This document shows, piece by piece, positions 24,088 through 34,026 of a DNA stretch of 44,120 bases. The notes under the pieces were generated by a model, which was not told where the DNA came from, searched no databases, and worked only from the letters and a program-made list of their open reading frames with translations. Both the position numbers and the translations under genes were made by a program. Within the stretch, counting starts at the first letter, position 1. Each line of letters opens with the position of its first letter. The stretch is from the NCBI GenBank assembly GCA_947631185.1, contig CANRKJ010000019.1, positions 1-44,120 on the forward strand. The letters run 5' to 3'. Origin of the DNA: an uncultured Clostridia bacterium. GTDB lineage: Bacteria > Bacillota > Clostridia > TANB77 > CAG-508.

Positions 24088-24957
24088 ATGTTTAAATTAG
24101 TAGCGATAGATTTAGATGGAACCCTTTTAGATTCATATGGCGAAGTTAGTGAAGAAAATAGAATGGCAATAAAAAAATGTGTAGAAAATGGAATATATGT
24201 TGTATTAGCTTCTGGTAGAACTATTTCATCTGTTAGCAATTTAGCAAAAGAATTAGGTGCAGATAAATATATTATATCAGGGAACGGAGCTGTTATATAT
24301 GATTTTGAAAAAGATGAAATAGTTTATAATAGATTTTTAACTAAAAAGCAGGTTTTAGAAATTGCACGAATTTGTGAGGAAAATAGCATATTTTATAATG
24401 TATATTCAGAAGATGAAATAATAACAAAGTCATTAAATTATAATGTTTTATTTTATCATAAAGAAAATGCAAAAAAAAGTGAAGATAAAAGAACAAATAT
24501 AAATATAGTTTATGATATAAATAAGTATATTGAAAATTCTTCTACTGATAATTACTTAAAGGTTACAATATGTGAAGAAAATAAGGCTGTTTTTAATAGT
24601 ATAATTAGAAAAATAAAACATATTGATAGTTTAGATATATTAGATGTAGCATATATGTCAAGAAAAAAAATCAAAGATGGAACAAATGATGTATCAATAA
24701 GTTATTATTATACAGAAATAACAAATAAAAATGTCAACAAATGGTCTGCAATTAAGTTCCTTATAGATAAATTGGGGATAGAATCTAGTGAAGTTATGGC
24801 AATAGGGGATAATATAAATGATAAAGAAATGATTATAAATTCTGGCTTAGGGGTAATAATGCAAAATAGTAGTCCACTTATGAAAATTTATTCTGATGTA
24901 ATAGTACCAAATAATAATGAATCAGGTGTGGCAAAAGCCTTAAAAATGTTTATATAA
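24088..24957 (+). CDS. Cof-type HAD-superfamily hydrolase
   Basis: A 289-aa HAD phosphatase of the Cof/YidA class IIB type, acting on sugar phosphates or flavin/pyridoxal phosphates; the substrate cannot be told from sequence. Motif 1 is DLDGTLL (D8, D10). Motif 2 is in LASGRT (about 48-53), motif 3 is the Lys in NKWSAIKFL and motif 4 is GDNINDKEM (about 252-260). A cap domain lies between about 85 and 200. AAAGGAG precedes the ATG. Confidence 0.9.
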   Translation: MFKLVAIDLDGTLLDSYGEVSEENRMAIKKCVENGIYVVLASGRTISSVSNLAKELGADKYIISGNGAVIYDFEKDEIVYNRFLTKKQVLEIARICEENSIFYNVYSEDEIITKSLNYNVLFYHKENAKKSEDKRTNINIVYDINKYIENSSTDNYLKVTICEENKAVFNSIIRKIKHIDSLDILDVAYMSRKKIKDGTNDVSISYYYTEITNKNVNKWSAIKFLIDKLGIESSEVMAIGDNINDKEMIINSGLGVIMQNSSPLMKIYSDVIVPNNNESGVAKALKMFI

Positions 24958-25099
24958 AAGTAAAATTACAAAAATGTAACATTTTGGTTAAAAATATATT
25001 ATAATTATGCATTTTGTTGATTTAAGAAAAAAAATGTTGTAAAATTAAAATTACAAGATAATGTGAATTAAAATTGTATAAAATTAAGGAGGACTTTTT

Positions 25100-26101
25100 A
25101 TGGCTACAAATCCAATGAAAAGAAGAGAAAACACAGCTCTTATTATAGGTTTTATTATAGGTCTTGCATTAACAATAGTTGTGGGTGCAATTGGTTATAA
25201 AAAATATTCAGATGAGAAAAAAGAATTAAATGCTTTAAAAGCTAAACAAAGTCAGGTTGTAGTTGCCGCAAGTGATATAGATTCAGGAGCTGCATTATCA
25301 GAAGACGATTTTATAATAGAAACAGTTATGACTACAATGTCTCTTGATAATACATTTACTGATCCAAGCGAATTTTTAGGTTCATTCATTGTTACAGAAG
25401 ATGAAGAAGATACAGACGAAGAAGCTGATGAAGAATCAAATCAAAATGATGATAAAGATATAGAAGAGGAAGGACGTTACGAAGCTGCTGCTAAGATATC
25501 AATACCTGCAGGAACAATTATTACTAATAGTATGATTACAACTCTTTCTGATGCTTTAACAAATGATAAAAGAATACAAGAATATAGTTCAATTGTTTTA
25601 CCATCTGAATTAAAAACAGGAGACTATATTGATATTAGATTTGAATTACCAACTGGTCAAGATTACATAGTATTATCAAAAAAAGAAGTTGTAAATACAA
25701 ATGAATCTACAATATGGCTTAATGTTAGTGAATCAGAAATTTTATTGTTAAATAGTGCAATGGTTGAAGCATGGACTATAACTGGTACAAAATTATATGC
25801 AATTGAATATGTAGATGCAGGAATGCAAGATGCTGCTAAAGTTACATATAAACCATCAGCTGAGGTTACTGATTTAATAAATAATAATCCTAATATTACT
25901 AAAGAGGCAATGAATGCTTTATCTGCTGATTTAGATAGTTTAGGAAGAAGTGATATTGTTAATCAATTTAGAGATTACATAGATTCAACACTTTCAGAAT
26001 ATATTGATGAAAGAGAAAGTTCTGTTGAATCTGGATTTAATAGTGAGATTACAAAAATTCAAGAAAATAGAGCAGAATATATTAAAGAATTAGGGGAATA
26101 A
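25100..26101 (+). CDS. CpaB/RcpC-like Tad pilus assembly protein (SAF domain)
   Basis: A 333-aa single-pass membrane protein; helix at about residues 14-34, the rest outside. The VVVAASDIDSGAALSEDDF stretch (about 53-71) is the SAF-like start of CpaB/RcpC. An acidic linker (about 95-122, rich in D/E) interrupts the domain, and a second DYIDIRF motif (about 175-181) follows. The first gene of a co-oriented cluster to 35898; AAGGAGG precedes the ATG. In Gram-negatives RcpC works with the secretin; no secretin exists here, so a cell-wall-spanning role is inferred. Confidence 0.75.
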   Translation: MATNPMKRRENTALIIGFIIGLALTIVVGAIGYKKYSDEKKELNALKAKQSQVVVAASDIDSGAALSEDDFIIETVMTTMSLDNTFTDPSEFLGSFIVTEDEEDTDEEADEESNQNDDKDIEEEGRYEAAAKISIPAGTIITNSMITTLSDALTNDKRIQEYSSIVLPSELKTGDYIDIRFELPTGQDYIVLSKKEVVNTNESTIWLNVSESEILLLNSAMVEAWTITGTKLYAIEYVDAGMQDAAKVTYKPSAEVTDLINNNPNITKEAMNALSADLDSLGRSDIVNQFRDYIDSTLSEYIDERESSVESGFNSEITKIQENRAEYIKELGE

Positions 26102-26123
26102 TACAATTTTTATGGAGGTATAG

Positions 26124-26807
26124 ATGGAAAAGATTGCTTTTATAGGTGGATATGATAAAACAGATTTTATATTCTATATAGCAAAATTATTAAAAACACT
26201 TGGTAATAAGGTAATGATTGTAGACGGCACAGTTTCACAAAAAGCTAGATATATAATTCCAACTTTAACTCCTACTATGACGTATATTACTGAAAATGAT
26301 GGTATAGATTTTGCTATAGGTTTTGATTCAATGAATACTTTGAGAGGGTATTTAGATGAGGATACTATATCAAGTTACAACTATATTATATTTGATGTTG
26401 ATTCAAGAAAAAGATATAAAGGATATGAATTGCAACCTAAAGATAGACATTATGTTGCTACAAGTTTTGATGTATATTCTCTTAGAAAAGCAGCAGAAGT
26501 CTTAAAGGGTATTGAGATGGAAACTGATATAACTAGGATATATTTTTCAAAAGTAAAATCAGATGAAGAAGATAATTATTTTAGATACTTAATTGAAGAA
26601 ACTAGTGTTAATGTAAAAAAAGAATTAATTCATATTCCTTTAGATATTAATGATATAGAGGCTATTCATAAGAACCAAAGAGATAATATATTGCGCTATA
26701 ATACTTTAAGTGCTAAGTATGTTCAAGCTATAATATATGTTACAAGCGAAATTTCAGGAGAATCTGCAACAAATATTAAAAGAGCAATTAAAAAAATTGG
26801 AAGATAA
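26124..26807 (+). CDS. TadZ/CpaE-like MinD-fold protein 1 (no Walker A)
   Basis: A 227-aa ParA/MinD-like fold: IAFIGGYDKTDFIFYIAKLL at the N-terminus and IVDGT (about 33-37) match the strand-loop-helix and Walker A' region, and YNYIIFDVDS (about 83-92) fits Walker B. The P-loop GKGGxGKT is replaced by GGYDKTD, so ATP hydrolysis is doubtful. By position it is a TadZ-type localisation factor. GGAGG precedes the ATG; 22 nt after the CpaB-like gene. Confidence 0.65.
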   Translation: MEKIAFIGGYDKTDFIFYIAKLLKTLGNKVMIVDGTVSQKARYIIPTLTPTMTYITENDGIDFAIGFDSMNTLRGYLDEDTISSYNYIIFDVDSRKRYKGYELQPKDRHYVATSFDVYSLRKAAEVLKGIEMETDITRIYFSKVKSDEEDNYFRYLIEETSVNVKKELIHIPLDINDIEAIHKNQRDNILRYNTLSAKYVQAIIYVTSEISGESATNIKRAIKKIGR

Positions 26808-26828
26808 AAATGAAAGGGTATTTTATAA

Positions 26829-27665
26829 ATGGCAATTGTTACATTTTGGAGTGATAGTAGAAAAGAAACAGCTCAAACTTCATCTCTAGTGGCTGTGGCA
26901 ACACATTTAGCAATGGAAAAAAATTTGAGAATACTTTTAGTAGATGCTACTTTTTTAGATGAAACTATTACAAGAGCTTATTGGAGACCACAAAAACAAA
27001 ATAGGTTTTTTAGAGAATTAAATGGTAGTAAAATGGATATTGCATCTGGATCTGATGGGTTAGTTACAGCGATTGCAAGTAATAAAGCTACTCCAGAGAT
27101 AATAGCAAATTATACTAAAGCAATATACAATAAAAATAGATTAGATTTTTTACCAGGCTTAAAAACTAAATCACAGTCTGATTTTGAGAAATCATTAGTG
27201 CATTATAAAGAATTATTATTAAACGCAAATAAATATTATGATATGGTATTTGTAGATTTAGAAAAAACAACATCTATTCCAGCTGTTAAGGCAATATTAG
27301 GTGTTTCCTCAATAATAATGTATACAATGGTACCAAATATTCTTACTATAGATAAATATAGGGAATCATTACAAAATTATGAATTTCTAAAAAAGAATAA
27401 TATAATTCCAATATTAGGAAGAAGTGATGAATTTTCTAAATATAATCCTAGAAATGTTGGAAACAGAATTGGAGAGAAATTTGGAGTTCCATTTGTATCT
27501 TATAATATTAGATATGCAGAAGCGATTTGTGAAGGGTTAATTTCAGATTTTTTCTTAAAAGCTAAAACTGGTACAAAGGATTTTGAACAAGAATTATTTT
27601 TTGACGGACTAAATTTTGCAATTGAAAGAATACAATACAAAATACAAGAATTACAAATAAGATAA
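26829..27665 (+). CDS. TadZ/CpaE-like MinD-fold protein 2 (degenerate P-loop)
   Basis: A 278-aa ParA/MinD-fold protein paralogous in plan to the preceding gene. The N-terminal IVTFWSDSRKETAQTSSLVA keeps the spacing of a deviant Walker A but has SRKETAQTS in place of KGGVGKTT. LLVDAT (about 36-41) and YDMVFVDLEKT (about 138-148) are the other nucleotide-site regions. It probably helps place the secretion apparatus. AAAGGG precedes the ATG, and the TadA-like gene follows after 20 nt. Confidence 0.65.
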   Translation: MAIVTFWSDSRKETAQTSSLVAVATHLAMEKNLRILLVDATFLDETITRAYWRPQKQNRFFRELNGSKMDIASGSDGLVTAIASNKATPEIIANYTKAIYNKNRLDFLPGLKTKSQSDFEKSLVHYKELLLNANKYYDMVFVDLEKTTSIPAVKAILGVSSIIMYTMVPNILTIDKYRESLQNYEFLKKNNIIPILGRSDEFSKYNPRNVGNRIGEKFGVPFVSYNIRYAEAICEGLISDFFLKAKTGTKDFEQELFFDGLNFAIERIQYKIQELQIR

Positions 27666-27685
27666 AGCCTAAGGGGGATACTCAA

Positions 27686-29909
27686 ATGATTATAAATATA
27701 ATGTTAATGTTTGTTATAGTAGCGTTATTATTCATATTTGTAGCAAAAAAAGTTAAACAAAATAAGCTGGAGGATGTAAAAGCCATTGAAGTTGATGATA
27801 AAACCTATACATTAGATTTAATGGTTAAATTTGTAAAGAGAAGATTAGATGAAATTACAAAAATCAATCTTTATGATATAGGTCTTTCTGAAGAAGAACT
27901 TCAAAGAAGAAAAAATAAAAAATATGAATTGAAAAAGGCTTTGAAAGGCTGTACATATGGTGACGTTAACGATAAAAAATATGTTAAAGAACTTATATAT
28001 GATTTATTATCCAAAGAATATGGTGTAGATGAAACTAATATTTCTAGAGCAATTCCATTTGATACACCTTCTCTTTTATCTGCACAGGATAAATTTGATA
28101 TAATTATACATGAATATAAAAAGAATTTTGCATATGAGGCATTAACAGAGGTTATAAAAAAATACAATTTGGCTGTTCTTAAATATGTATCAGGTGATTC
28201 AAAACCAAGTTATGTTATTACATCAGATGAAATTAGTGATATATATGAGCAAGAAAACTTTCAATTGTCATTTAATGATAAATTAGAGGTGTTAGTTCAA
28301 AGAATATATCAACAATATAAAGGTTACAGTAGTATAGATGAAGTTAGAGATATGAACATCGATGGTGTTTCCGGAGGTGTATCTGGACTTCCAGAGAGTT
28401 TCCTAAGCCAAGTTGCACAAACAGATAGTGATTATTTAAAACAAGCACTAGAAGCAAAAGTTCCTAGAGCTTGTGATTCAATTTGGATATTCTTTCAAGG
28501 TAAATCAATAAGACTTGCTTTCTTATCTTTTGGAACAGAAAGTGAACTAAAAAGAGTATGTCAAAATATTTATAAATATAATAACCCAGGTCAATTATCA
28601 GATACTAACGGTTATAAAATCAATGAAATGAAAGATGGTTCTCGTGTTGTTGTTGTTAGACCAAGTATGTCTGAAACATGGGCATTTTTCGTAAGAAAGT
28701 TCGATGTTAAACGTGCTACACTAGAACAAATTGTTAAATTTGATGGAAAAGAAGAAACAATAGAATTATTAAAATTTCTTGTAAAAGGAGCTAGAATTAT
28801 TGCTCTTACAGGTGAGCAAGGTTGTCGGAAAAACAACAATGCTAATGGCTATGATTGAGAATATATACGAAACAATGAACCTTCGTATTACAGAAACTGC
28901 TTTCGAGCTTCACTTAAGAAAAATTTACCCAACTAGAAATATTTTATCAATGCGTGAAACTGAAACAATTGCTGGTCAAGAGTGTTTGGATGTTCAAAAG
29001 AAAACTGATGGTTCTGTTAATATCATAGGTGAGGTTGCTACTGACCCAGTTGCATCTTGGATGATACAATCAGCTCAAGTTGCTTCTAAATTTACTTTAT
29101 TTACTCACCATGCTAAAACTTTTCCTAACTTAATAACTGCACTTCGTAACTCAATGCTAAGAGCTGGAACATTCACAGATGAAAGAACTGCTGAAGAGCA
29201 AGTTGTACAAGTTTTGAACTTTGATATTCATTTAATCAAGGATTTTAGAGGTAGAAGATACATAGAAAGAATTACAGAATGTATACCAGTTGAAGAAAAA
29301 AATGAATATACATTTGATCATAGAAAAGAGAAATCACTAGAAGGTAAATTTGATAAATTTTTTGATAATGCTACAATATTTTTCTCTAAAACAACAAATA
29401 GAGAATTATATCATTATAGAAATATTTTAGAATTTGTTGATGATTCTTATGTTTTGGTTAATCCAATTTCAGAAAATAATATAAGAGAAATGAGAGATAA
29501 CATGGAAGAATCAGATGCAGTGGCTTTTGATAAATTTCTTGAAAGAAATTGGGGAATAAAGTCTCGTGCTATGAAAGTTTATGATGAAGATGGAAATGAA
29601 ATTGTTCCAGAAACACCTAAAATGATAAAGAATATGGAAGCTGTTCCTGATCATATTGCAAAAGATATTGGAAAAGATTTATCAAAGAAAATAAATGGGG
29701 AAAATCCAAATCATAATAGAGAAAAAGGTAATCCAACTAGAAAGATAAAAGTAACTAGAAATGAAGATAGTAAAGACAAAATAAAATTTGACGATATAGA
29801 AGATCCTTTTGATAATCTATTTTTAGATGATGAGAAAGATAATAAGAAAACAAAAAGGAGAAATTCTTTATTAGAAGAATCAGATGATGATAATGATATT
29901 GATATATAA
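27686..29909 (+). CDS. TadA/CpaF-like secretion ATPase, one +1 shift at CGG 28826
   Basis: The motor ATPase of the Tad-like system. Frame 1 has an N-terminal membrane helix (about residues 2-20) and the N-terminal domains. Codon 381 is CGG (28826-28828) inside Walker A. Reading on in frame gives GEQGCRKN and a stop at 28858; dropping the C gives G376EQGCGKT384, a perfect P-loop, and an open frame to 29909 (740 aa). After the shift, IIGEVATDP is the Walker B/Asp-box region and FTLFTHHAKTFPNL the His-box counterpart of TadA. The C-terminus is a charged tail. The frame-1 product alone would lack all ATPase function. AGGGGG precedes the ATG. Confidence 0.85.
28826..28828 (+). other. CGG +1 frameshift site 3 (TadA-like ATPase Walker A)
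   Basis: TGT CGG AAA in the upstream frame; TGT (C) GGA AAA restores the essential Cys-Gly-Lys of the P-loop. Confidence 0.8.
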
Positions 29910-29940
29910 ATTAAATGGAAAAGGAGGTGTTTGTTGTTAA

Positions 29941-32016
29941 ATGGATAGACAAGTTTTAATCAAAATATTTATTGGTGCAATAGCATGTTTTGTGGCTCTT
30001 ATAGCTTTTGCTATTTATTCTAGTAAAAAAATCAAAAAAAGAAATAGTCAATTTGTTCAACAAGTTGAAGATTCTAAAATAGGTTTATTTAATACAGATA
30101 TTATTTATCAAAAATTTTATATAAAAGCAGCTAAGATACCATTACTTAGAAGATATGTTTATAAATTAAGAAGAAGACTAGAAGTAATAAATATAGAAGA
30201 TGAATATTTAACAAGAAAACAGACATCTCAAATTTTAATGAAAGCTTTACCAATAGTATTGCTTTTAACTATAGCTATTTTTTTACTAAGTAAAGGAAAT
30301 TTAGTATTAAGATTTTCATTACTAATATTTGAAGCTTTTTTTATAGAATCTTTAATTGAAGGATATGTTGATAAAATAGATAATAAATTATTAAGACAAC
30401 AAATAGACTTTTTTGCTGAAATTCGTCATGCATTTCATGAATTTAATATGGTTGAAGAAGCAATTTATGATGTTGCTCAAAATGATGAATTAGAAGTTTC
30501 AAGACAAGCTGAAAAAATATATGAAGTTTTAATTTCTGATGACCCAGAAACAGAACTTGAAAAATATTATGATGTTGCTCCAAATGCGTATTTAAAAGAA
30601 TTTGCTGGAGTATCATATCTTACAAAAGAATTTGGTGACAGAAAAGATAAAGACGGTGCATCTTTATATTTAAAGAATTTAAATAATATAACTCAAGAGA
30701 TGCAAATAGAAATATTAAAAAGAGATAAACTTGATTACGTATTCCAAAGTTTATCTTTAATAGCAGCAGCTCCAGTTTTGGGAATAAATCCTATTAAATC
30801 ATGGGCTATTAGTCAATTCTCTTTTACATCTTCATTTTATAATGGAGTAGGAGGCTTTTTTGTAGAAATTTTAATTTTGATTTTAACACTTATTTGTTAT
30901 ATGCTTGTTAGAAATTTAAAAGATAATGGAAGTACTCCTGTTGTAAAAAATACAGAAAATCCATGGCAAGCAAAATTATATGCAAAGAAACCAATCAAGA
31001 AAATTGTTGATTACTTTATTCCAAAAGATGGAACAAAAGAATATAGAAAAACTGTACAATTACTTAAAGATGCTGCTTCTAAATTAAAACTTGAATGGTT
31101 CTATATTAATAAATTAACAACTACATTAGTAACCTTTTTAATTACTTTTCTGGTATTCATTTATGCACATCATTTAACTGTATATTACATATATAATAAT
31201 CCTACTACAGATTATAATTTGATGAGTAGTTTTTCTGAATCGCAAATAGAAGATGCAATGGCAATTACTCTTCAGGATAATTATTTTTTGGATAAGTTTA
31301 AAAACAATCCAAAAGTAACACTTGATCAAATCCAAGTTGAAATGCATGATTCTGATTATTATAAATCTGCTACTGAAGAAGTAATTACAGAAGATTCAGA
31401 AAGAATATTAGATAAACTTGGAAAAATACAAAATTCATATTTGAAATGGTATGAATTATTAATTGCAATAGCGGTGGCTGTTGTTGGATATTACGGGCCA
31501 AATGCATTATTGATATTCCAATATAAGATGAGACAAATGGAAATGGAGAATGAAGTAATGCAGTTCCAAACTATTATTCTTATGCTTATGAAAATAGAAA
31601 GAGTAAATGTTGAAATGATATTGGAATGGCTAGAAAGATATTCTAATATATTTAAAGAACCTATTTCTAGATGTGTTAATAATTATGAATCTGGACCTTG
31701 GGAAGCTTTAGAAGAATTAAAAAATTCAATATCATTTAAACAATTAATTCGTATAGTTGAAAGCTTGCAAGCTGCAGTTGAACAAATTCCTATTAGAGAA
31801 GCATTTGATGAGTTAGATACAGAAAGAGCATATCATCAAGAAAAAAGAAAAGAATCAAATGAAAGACTTATAAAAAATAAGTCACTTATAGGAAAAGTTG
31901 TTGGGTTTGCACCAATGGTAATATTATTTGTAGTATTTTTAATTGGACCATTAGTATTAATAGGAATGCAAGCAATGACAACAACATTTGAAGAAATGTC
32001 TAGTATGTCTTATTAA
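29941..32016 (+). CDS. TadB-TadC-like fused inner-membrane platform protein
   Basis: A 691-aa polytopic membrane protein that looks like TadB and TadC joined. The N-terminal half has a helix at about 6-26, a pair near 97-137 and a GspF-like helical region with a further helix near 310-325. The C-terminal half has helices near 395-420, 500-525 and 660-685, and a T2SSF-like cytoplasmic domain (about 535-650, ending in EAFDELDTERAYHQEKR). It is the probable membrane platform for the TadA-like ATPase. AAGGAGGTG precedes the start at slightly long spacing. Confidence 0.75.
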   Translation: MDRQVLIKIFIGAIACFVALIAFAIYSSKKIKKRNSQFVQQVEDSKIGLFNTDIIYQKFYIKAAKIPLLRRYVYKLRRRLEVINIEDEYLTRKQTSQILMKALPIVLLLTIAIFLLSKGNLVLRFSLLIFEAFFIESLIEGYVDKIDNKLLRQQIDFFAEIRHAFHEFNMVEEAIYDVAQNDELEVSRQAEKIYEVLISDDPETELEKYYDVAPNAYLKEFAGVSYLTKEFGDRKDKDGASLYLKNLNNITQEMQIEILKRDKLDYVFQSLSLIAAAPVLGINPIKSWAISQFSFTSSFYNGVGGFFVEILILILTLICYMLVRNLKDNGSTPVVKNTENPWQAKLYAKKPIKKIVDYFIPKDGTKEYRKTVQLLKDAASKLKLEWFYINKLTTTLVTFLITFLVFIYAHHLTVYYIYNNPTTDYNLMSSFSESQIEDAMAITLQDNYFLDKFKNNPKVTLDQIQVEMHDSDYYKSATEEVITEDSERILDKLGKIQNSYLKWYELLIAIAVAVVGYYGPNALLIFQYKMRQMEMENEVMQFQTIILMLMKIERVNVEMILEWLERYSNIFKEPISRCVNNYESGPWEALEELKNSISFKQLIRIVESLQAAVEQIPIREAFDELDTERAYHQEKRKESNERLIKNKSLIGKVVGFAPMVILFVVFLIGPLVLIGMQAMTTTFEEMSSMSY

Positions 32017-32033
32017 TAGAAAGGAAGTTGTAT

Positions 32034-32807
32034 ATGGATAATGCTTCAAAAGCTCTCTATATGGCAGGTTCATTACTAATTGCATTATTAGTAATATCTT
32101 TATTAGTATATGCTTTTAGTAATATAGGTGGTTTACAAGATGAAGTTGATACGATTGAATCAGAAGAAGAGATAACTGCCTTTAATACAGAATATGAAGC
32201 TTTTAATAAAAAAATTATGTATGGTGTTGATGTTATATCTTGCATAAATAAAGTAATAAATCACGATGAAAAATATGTTAAGGGAACAATAGCTAATCCT
32301 AAATATGGTATGGAAGCTTTAATAGATGTTAAAGTTAATTTGAAAGATAATAAATTAAAAGAAAGTATAGAAGTTTATCATTTTGATGAAAATGGTAGAG
32401 AAAGGAAATATTATATTGATAGTGATATTCCTGTTGAAAAAATAAAAAATAGTTATGAATCTATACGTGATAAGTTACCTAATGGTATGCCAAAAGATGA
32501 TTGGGATGAGTTAGTGAATAATGAAGAAATATTTAAAGAATTAGGAAATGGTGGTGCTCTATTAAAAAATAGTGATTTTCCTGAAAATGATGATACATCA
32601 TTATATAAGTTAGTAGGAAGAAGTAATGAGATTGAGATTGTTATAGAAAATCCTGATGAAGATGAAAAAACGAATGTAGATGGTTGGTCTTATATAAAAT
32701 TGACAACATATTTGGCTGATTTTAAAAAAAGAAAATTTTGTTGTGAATCGATGAAATATAGTGAAAAAACAGGTTTAGTAAATGAAATTGTATTTAGTGA
32801 AAAATAA
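32034..32807 (+). CDS. Pilin-like small membrane protein 1
   Basis: A 257-aa protein starting MDNASKALYMAG, followed directly by a hydrophobic helix (about 10-32) and an exposed domain. The N-terminus is shared with 32825 and 35398, and the FN-x-(Y/F)EAF...MYGVDV segment with 33568, so these are paralogs. The layout (very short N-terminus, one helix, beta-rich exterior) is pilin- or pseudopilin-like. There is no classical Gly/Glu prepilin site. Start 32034 was chosen over TTG 32028 on AAAGGAAG spacing. Confidence 0.65.
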   Translation: MDNASKALYMAGSLLIALLVISLLVYAFSNIGGLQDEVDTIESEEEITAFNTEYEAFNKKIMYGVDVISCINKVINHDEKYVKGTIANPKYGMEALIDVKVNLKDNKLKESIEVYHFDENGRERKYYIDSDIPVEKIKNSYESIRDKLPNGMPKDDWDELVNNEEIFKELGNGGALLKNSDFPENDDTSLYKLVGRSNEIEIVIENPDEDEKTNVDGWSYIKLTTYLADFKKRKFCCESMKYSEKTGLVNEIVFSEK

Positions 32808-32824
32808 GGAAAGGATTATTTAAA

Positions 32825-33500
32825 ATGGAAAATGCAAGTAAAGCTTTATTGATTGCTGGTGGAGTTCTTATTGCGATATTAGTTATATCTGTAGGTGCAT
32901 ATTTGTTTTTATCTGCATCAGGTGTAAGTGAAAACTTTGATAAATCTATGTCAGATTCAGAAATAGAAAAATTTAATCAAAAATTTGAAAAATTTGAAAA
33001 AATATCATATTACGAAAATGATGAATTATTTACAAATTATAATACTATATCAGATGTTGTTTCAGCAGTTAATCTAGCAAATGATGTAAATAAATCTGTT
33101 GAATATGAAACTCAAAAAGGTATACAAGTGGTTATAAAACTTGATGATGGAGTTAAAATAAATGGTGATAGTCGGCAAACTGGGCGATGACAAACCGTTT
33201 GGAATAAATCCAATTTTACATAAGCAATTAGCAACAACTACTAATAAGAGTGTTGTATATCAACTTGCAGGAACTGGAGATGAGGGAATAAAAAAAATAA
33301 CTAGTGTTAGTAATAAAATTGATAATGATGATGCAGTATCCACAAATGTTCTTTTAGAAAGTTTTTCTGAAAGTAAAATGAATGGTTTAAAAAGAGTATA
33401 TGAATATGGAGCTGATGGAAAAGTTTATATAAATGATAGTACAGGGATGATAGATAGAGTTTATTTCCTTATTAAAAAAAATGTCCATTATAATGATTAA
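32825..33500 (+). CDS. Pilin-like small membrane protein 2, one +1 shift at CGG 33173
   Basis: Paralog of the preceding protein: MENASKALLIAGG, helix about 8-30, then an FNQKFEKFEK segment. Codon 117 is CGG (33173-33175). Staying in frame ends three codons later; removing the C reads INGDS-G-KLGDDKPFG and stays open to 33500, for 224 aa in all. The short product would keep the membrane anchor and half of the exterior domain. Confidence 0.7.
33173..33175 (+). other. CGG +1 frameshift site 4 (pilin-like 2)
   Basis: AGT CGG CAA in the upstream frame; AGT (C) GGC AAA restores Ser-Gly-Lys. Confidence 0.75.
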
Positions 33501-33522
33501 TATTAATACAGCAATTAACAGC

Positions 33523-33551
33523 TTGCAAATTAACTATTTGTGTAGTATAAT
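33523..33551 (+). promoter_or_regulatory. Internal promoter in the pilin-like array
   Basis: TTGCAA, 17 bp, TATAAT. The predicted start would leave only about a 10-nt leader before ATG 33568, so it may mainly feed the later genes. Confidence 0.5.
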
Positions 33552-33567
33552 ATAAAAGGATAGTCTT

Positions 33568-33999
33568 ATGAAAAAAATTATAATTTTGCTAATATCCATT
33601 TTTATTATTATTGTTGTGGCTTTCTCATATAACTATTTTCAATTTGAGAAAGAAAAAAGTGAAATAAACAAATTTAATAAATATTTTTTAGATTATAATC
33701 AGAAAAATATTTATGGTACAGATATTACAACAGTGATAAATAGAGCAATGGATAATAATAAACAATATAAAATAGAAAAAAATGAATTTGATGAATTTAT
33801 TCCCGATGAAAATAACAGTGTGAAAATATTTATTAATTTACAAGAAGATGGTTTAAATTATCCAATGGAAAAATTGTATAAAGTGGGAATAAATAGATTT
33901 ACAGAATATTTTGGAATGCTAAAGTTTGAATGTAATCAAGTTAATTTTCACGAAAATGGAAAAGTTTCTGAAATGTATTTTAAAGCAATAAATAACTAA
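33568..33999 (+). CDS. Pilin-like small membrane protein 3
   Basis: A 143-aa protein with an N-terminal helix (about 4-22) and a short exterior domain. The FNKYFLDYNQKNIYGTDI segment (about 39-56) parallels FNTEYEAFNKKIMYGVDV of the protein at 32034. It lacks the M(D/E)NASKA start. AAAGGA precedes the ATG. Function is inferred only from position and resemblance. Confidence 0.6.
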   Translation: MKKIIILLISIFIIIVVAFSYNYFQFEKEKSEINKFNKYFLDYNQKNIYGTDITTVINRAMDNNKQYKIEKNEFDEFIPDENNSVKIFINLQEDGLNYPMEKLYKVGINRFTEYFGMLKFECNQVNFHENGKVSEMYFKAINN

Positions 34000-34026
34000 T
34001 TCTAATTTAAAAAGAGGAGCAAATTT

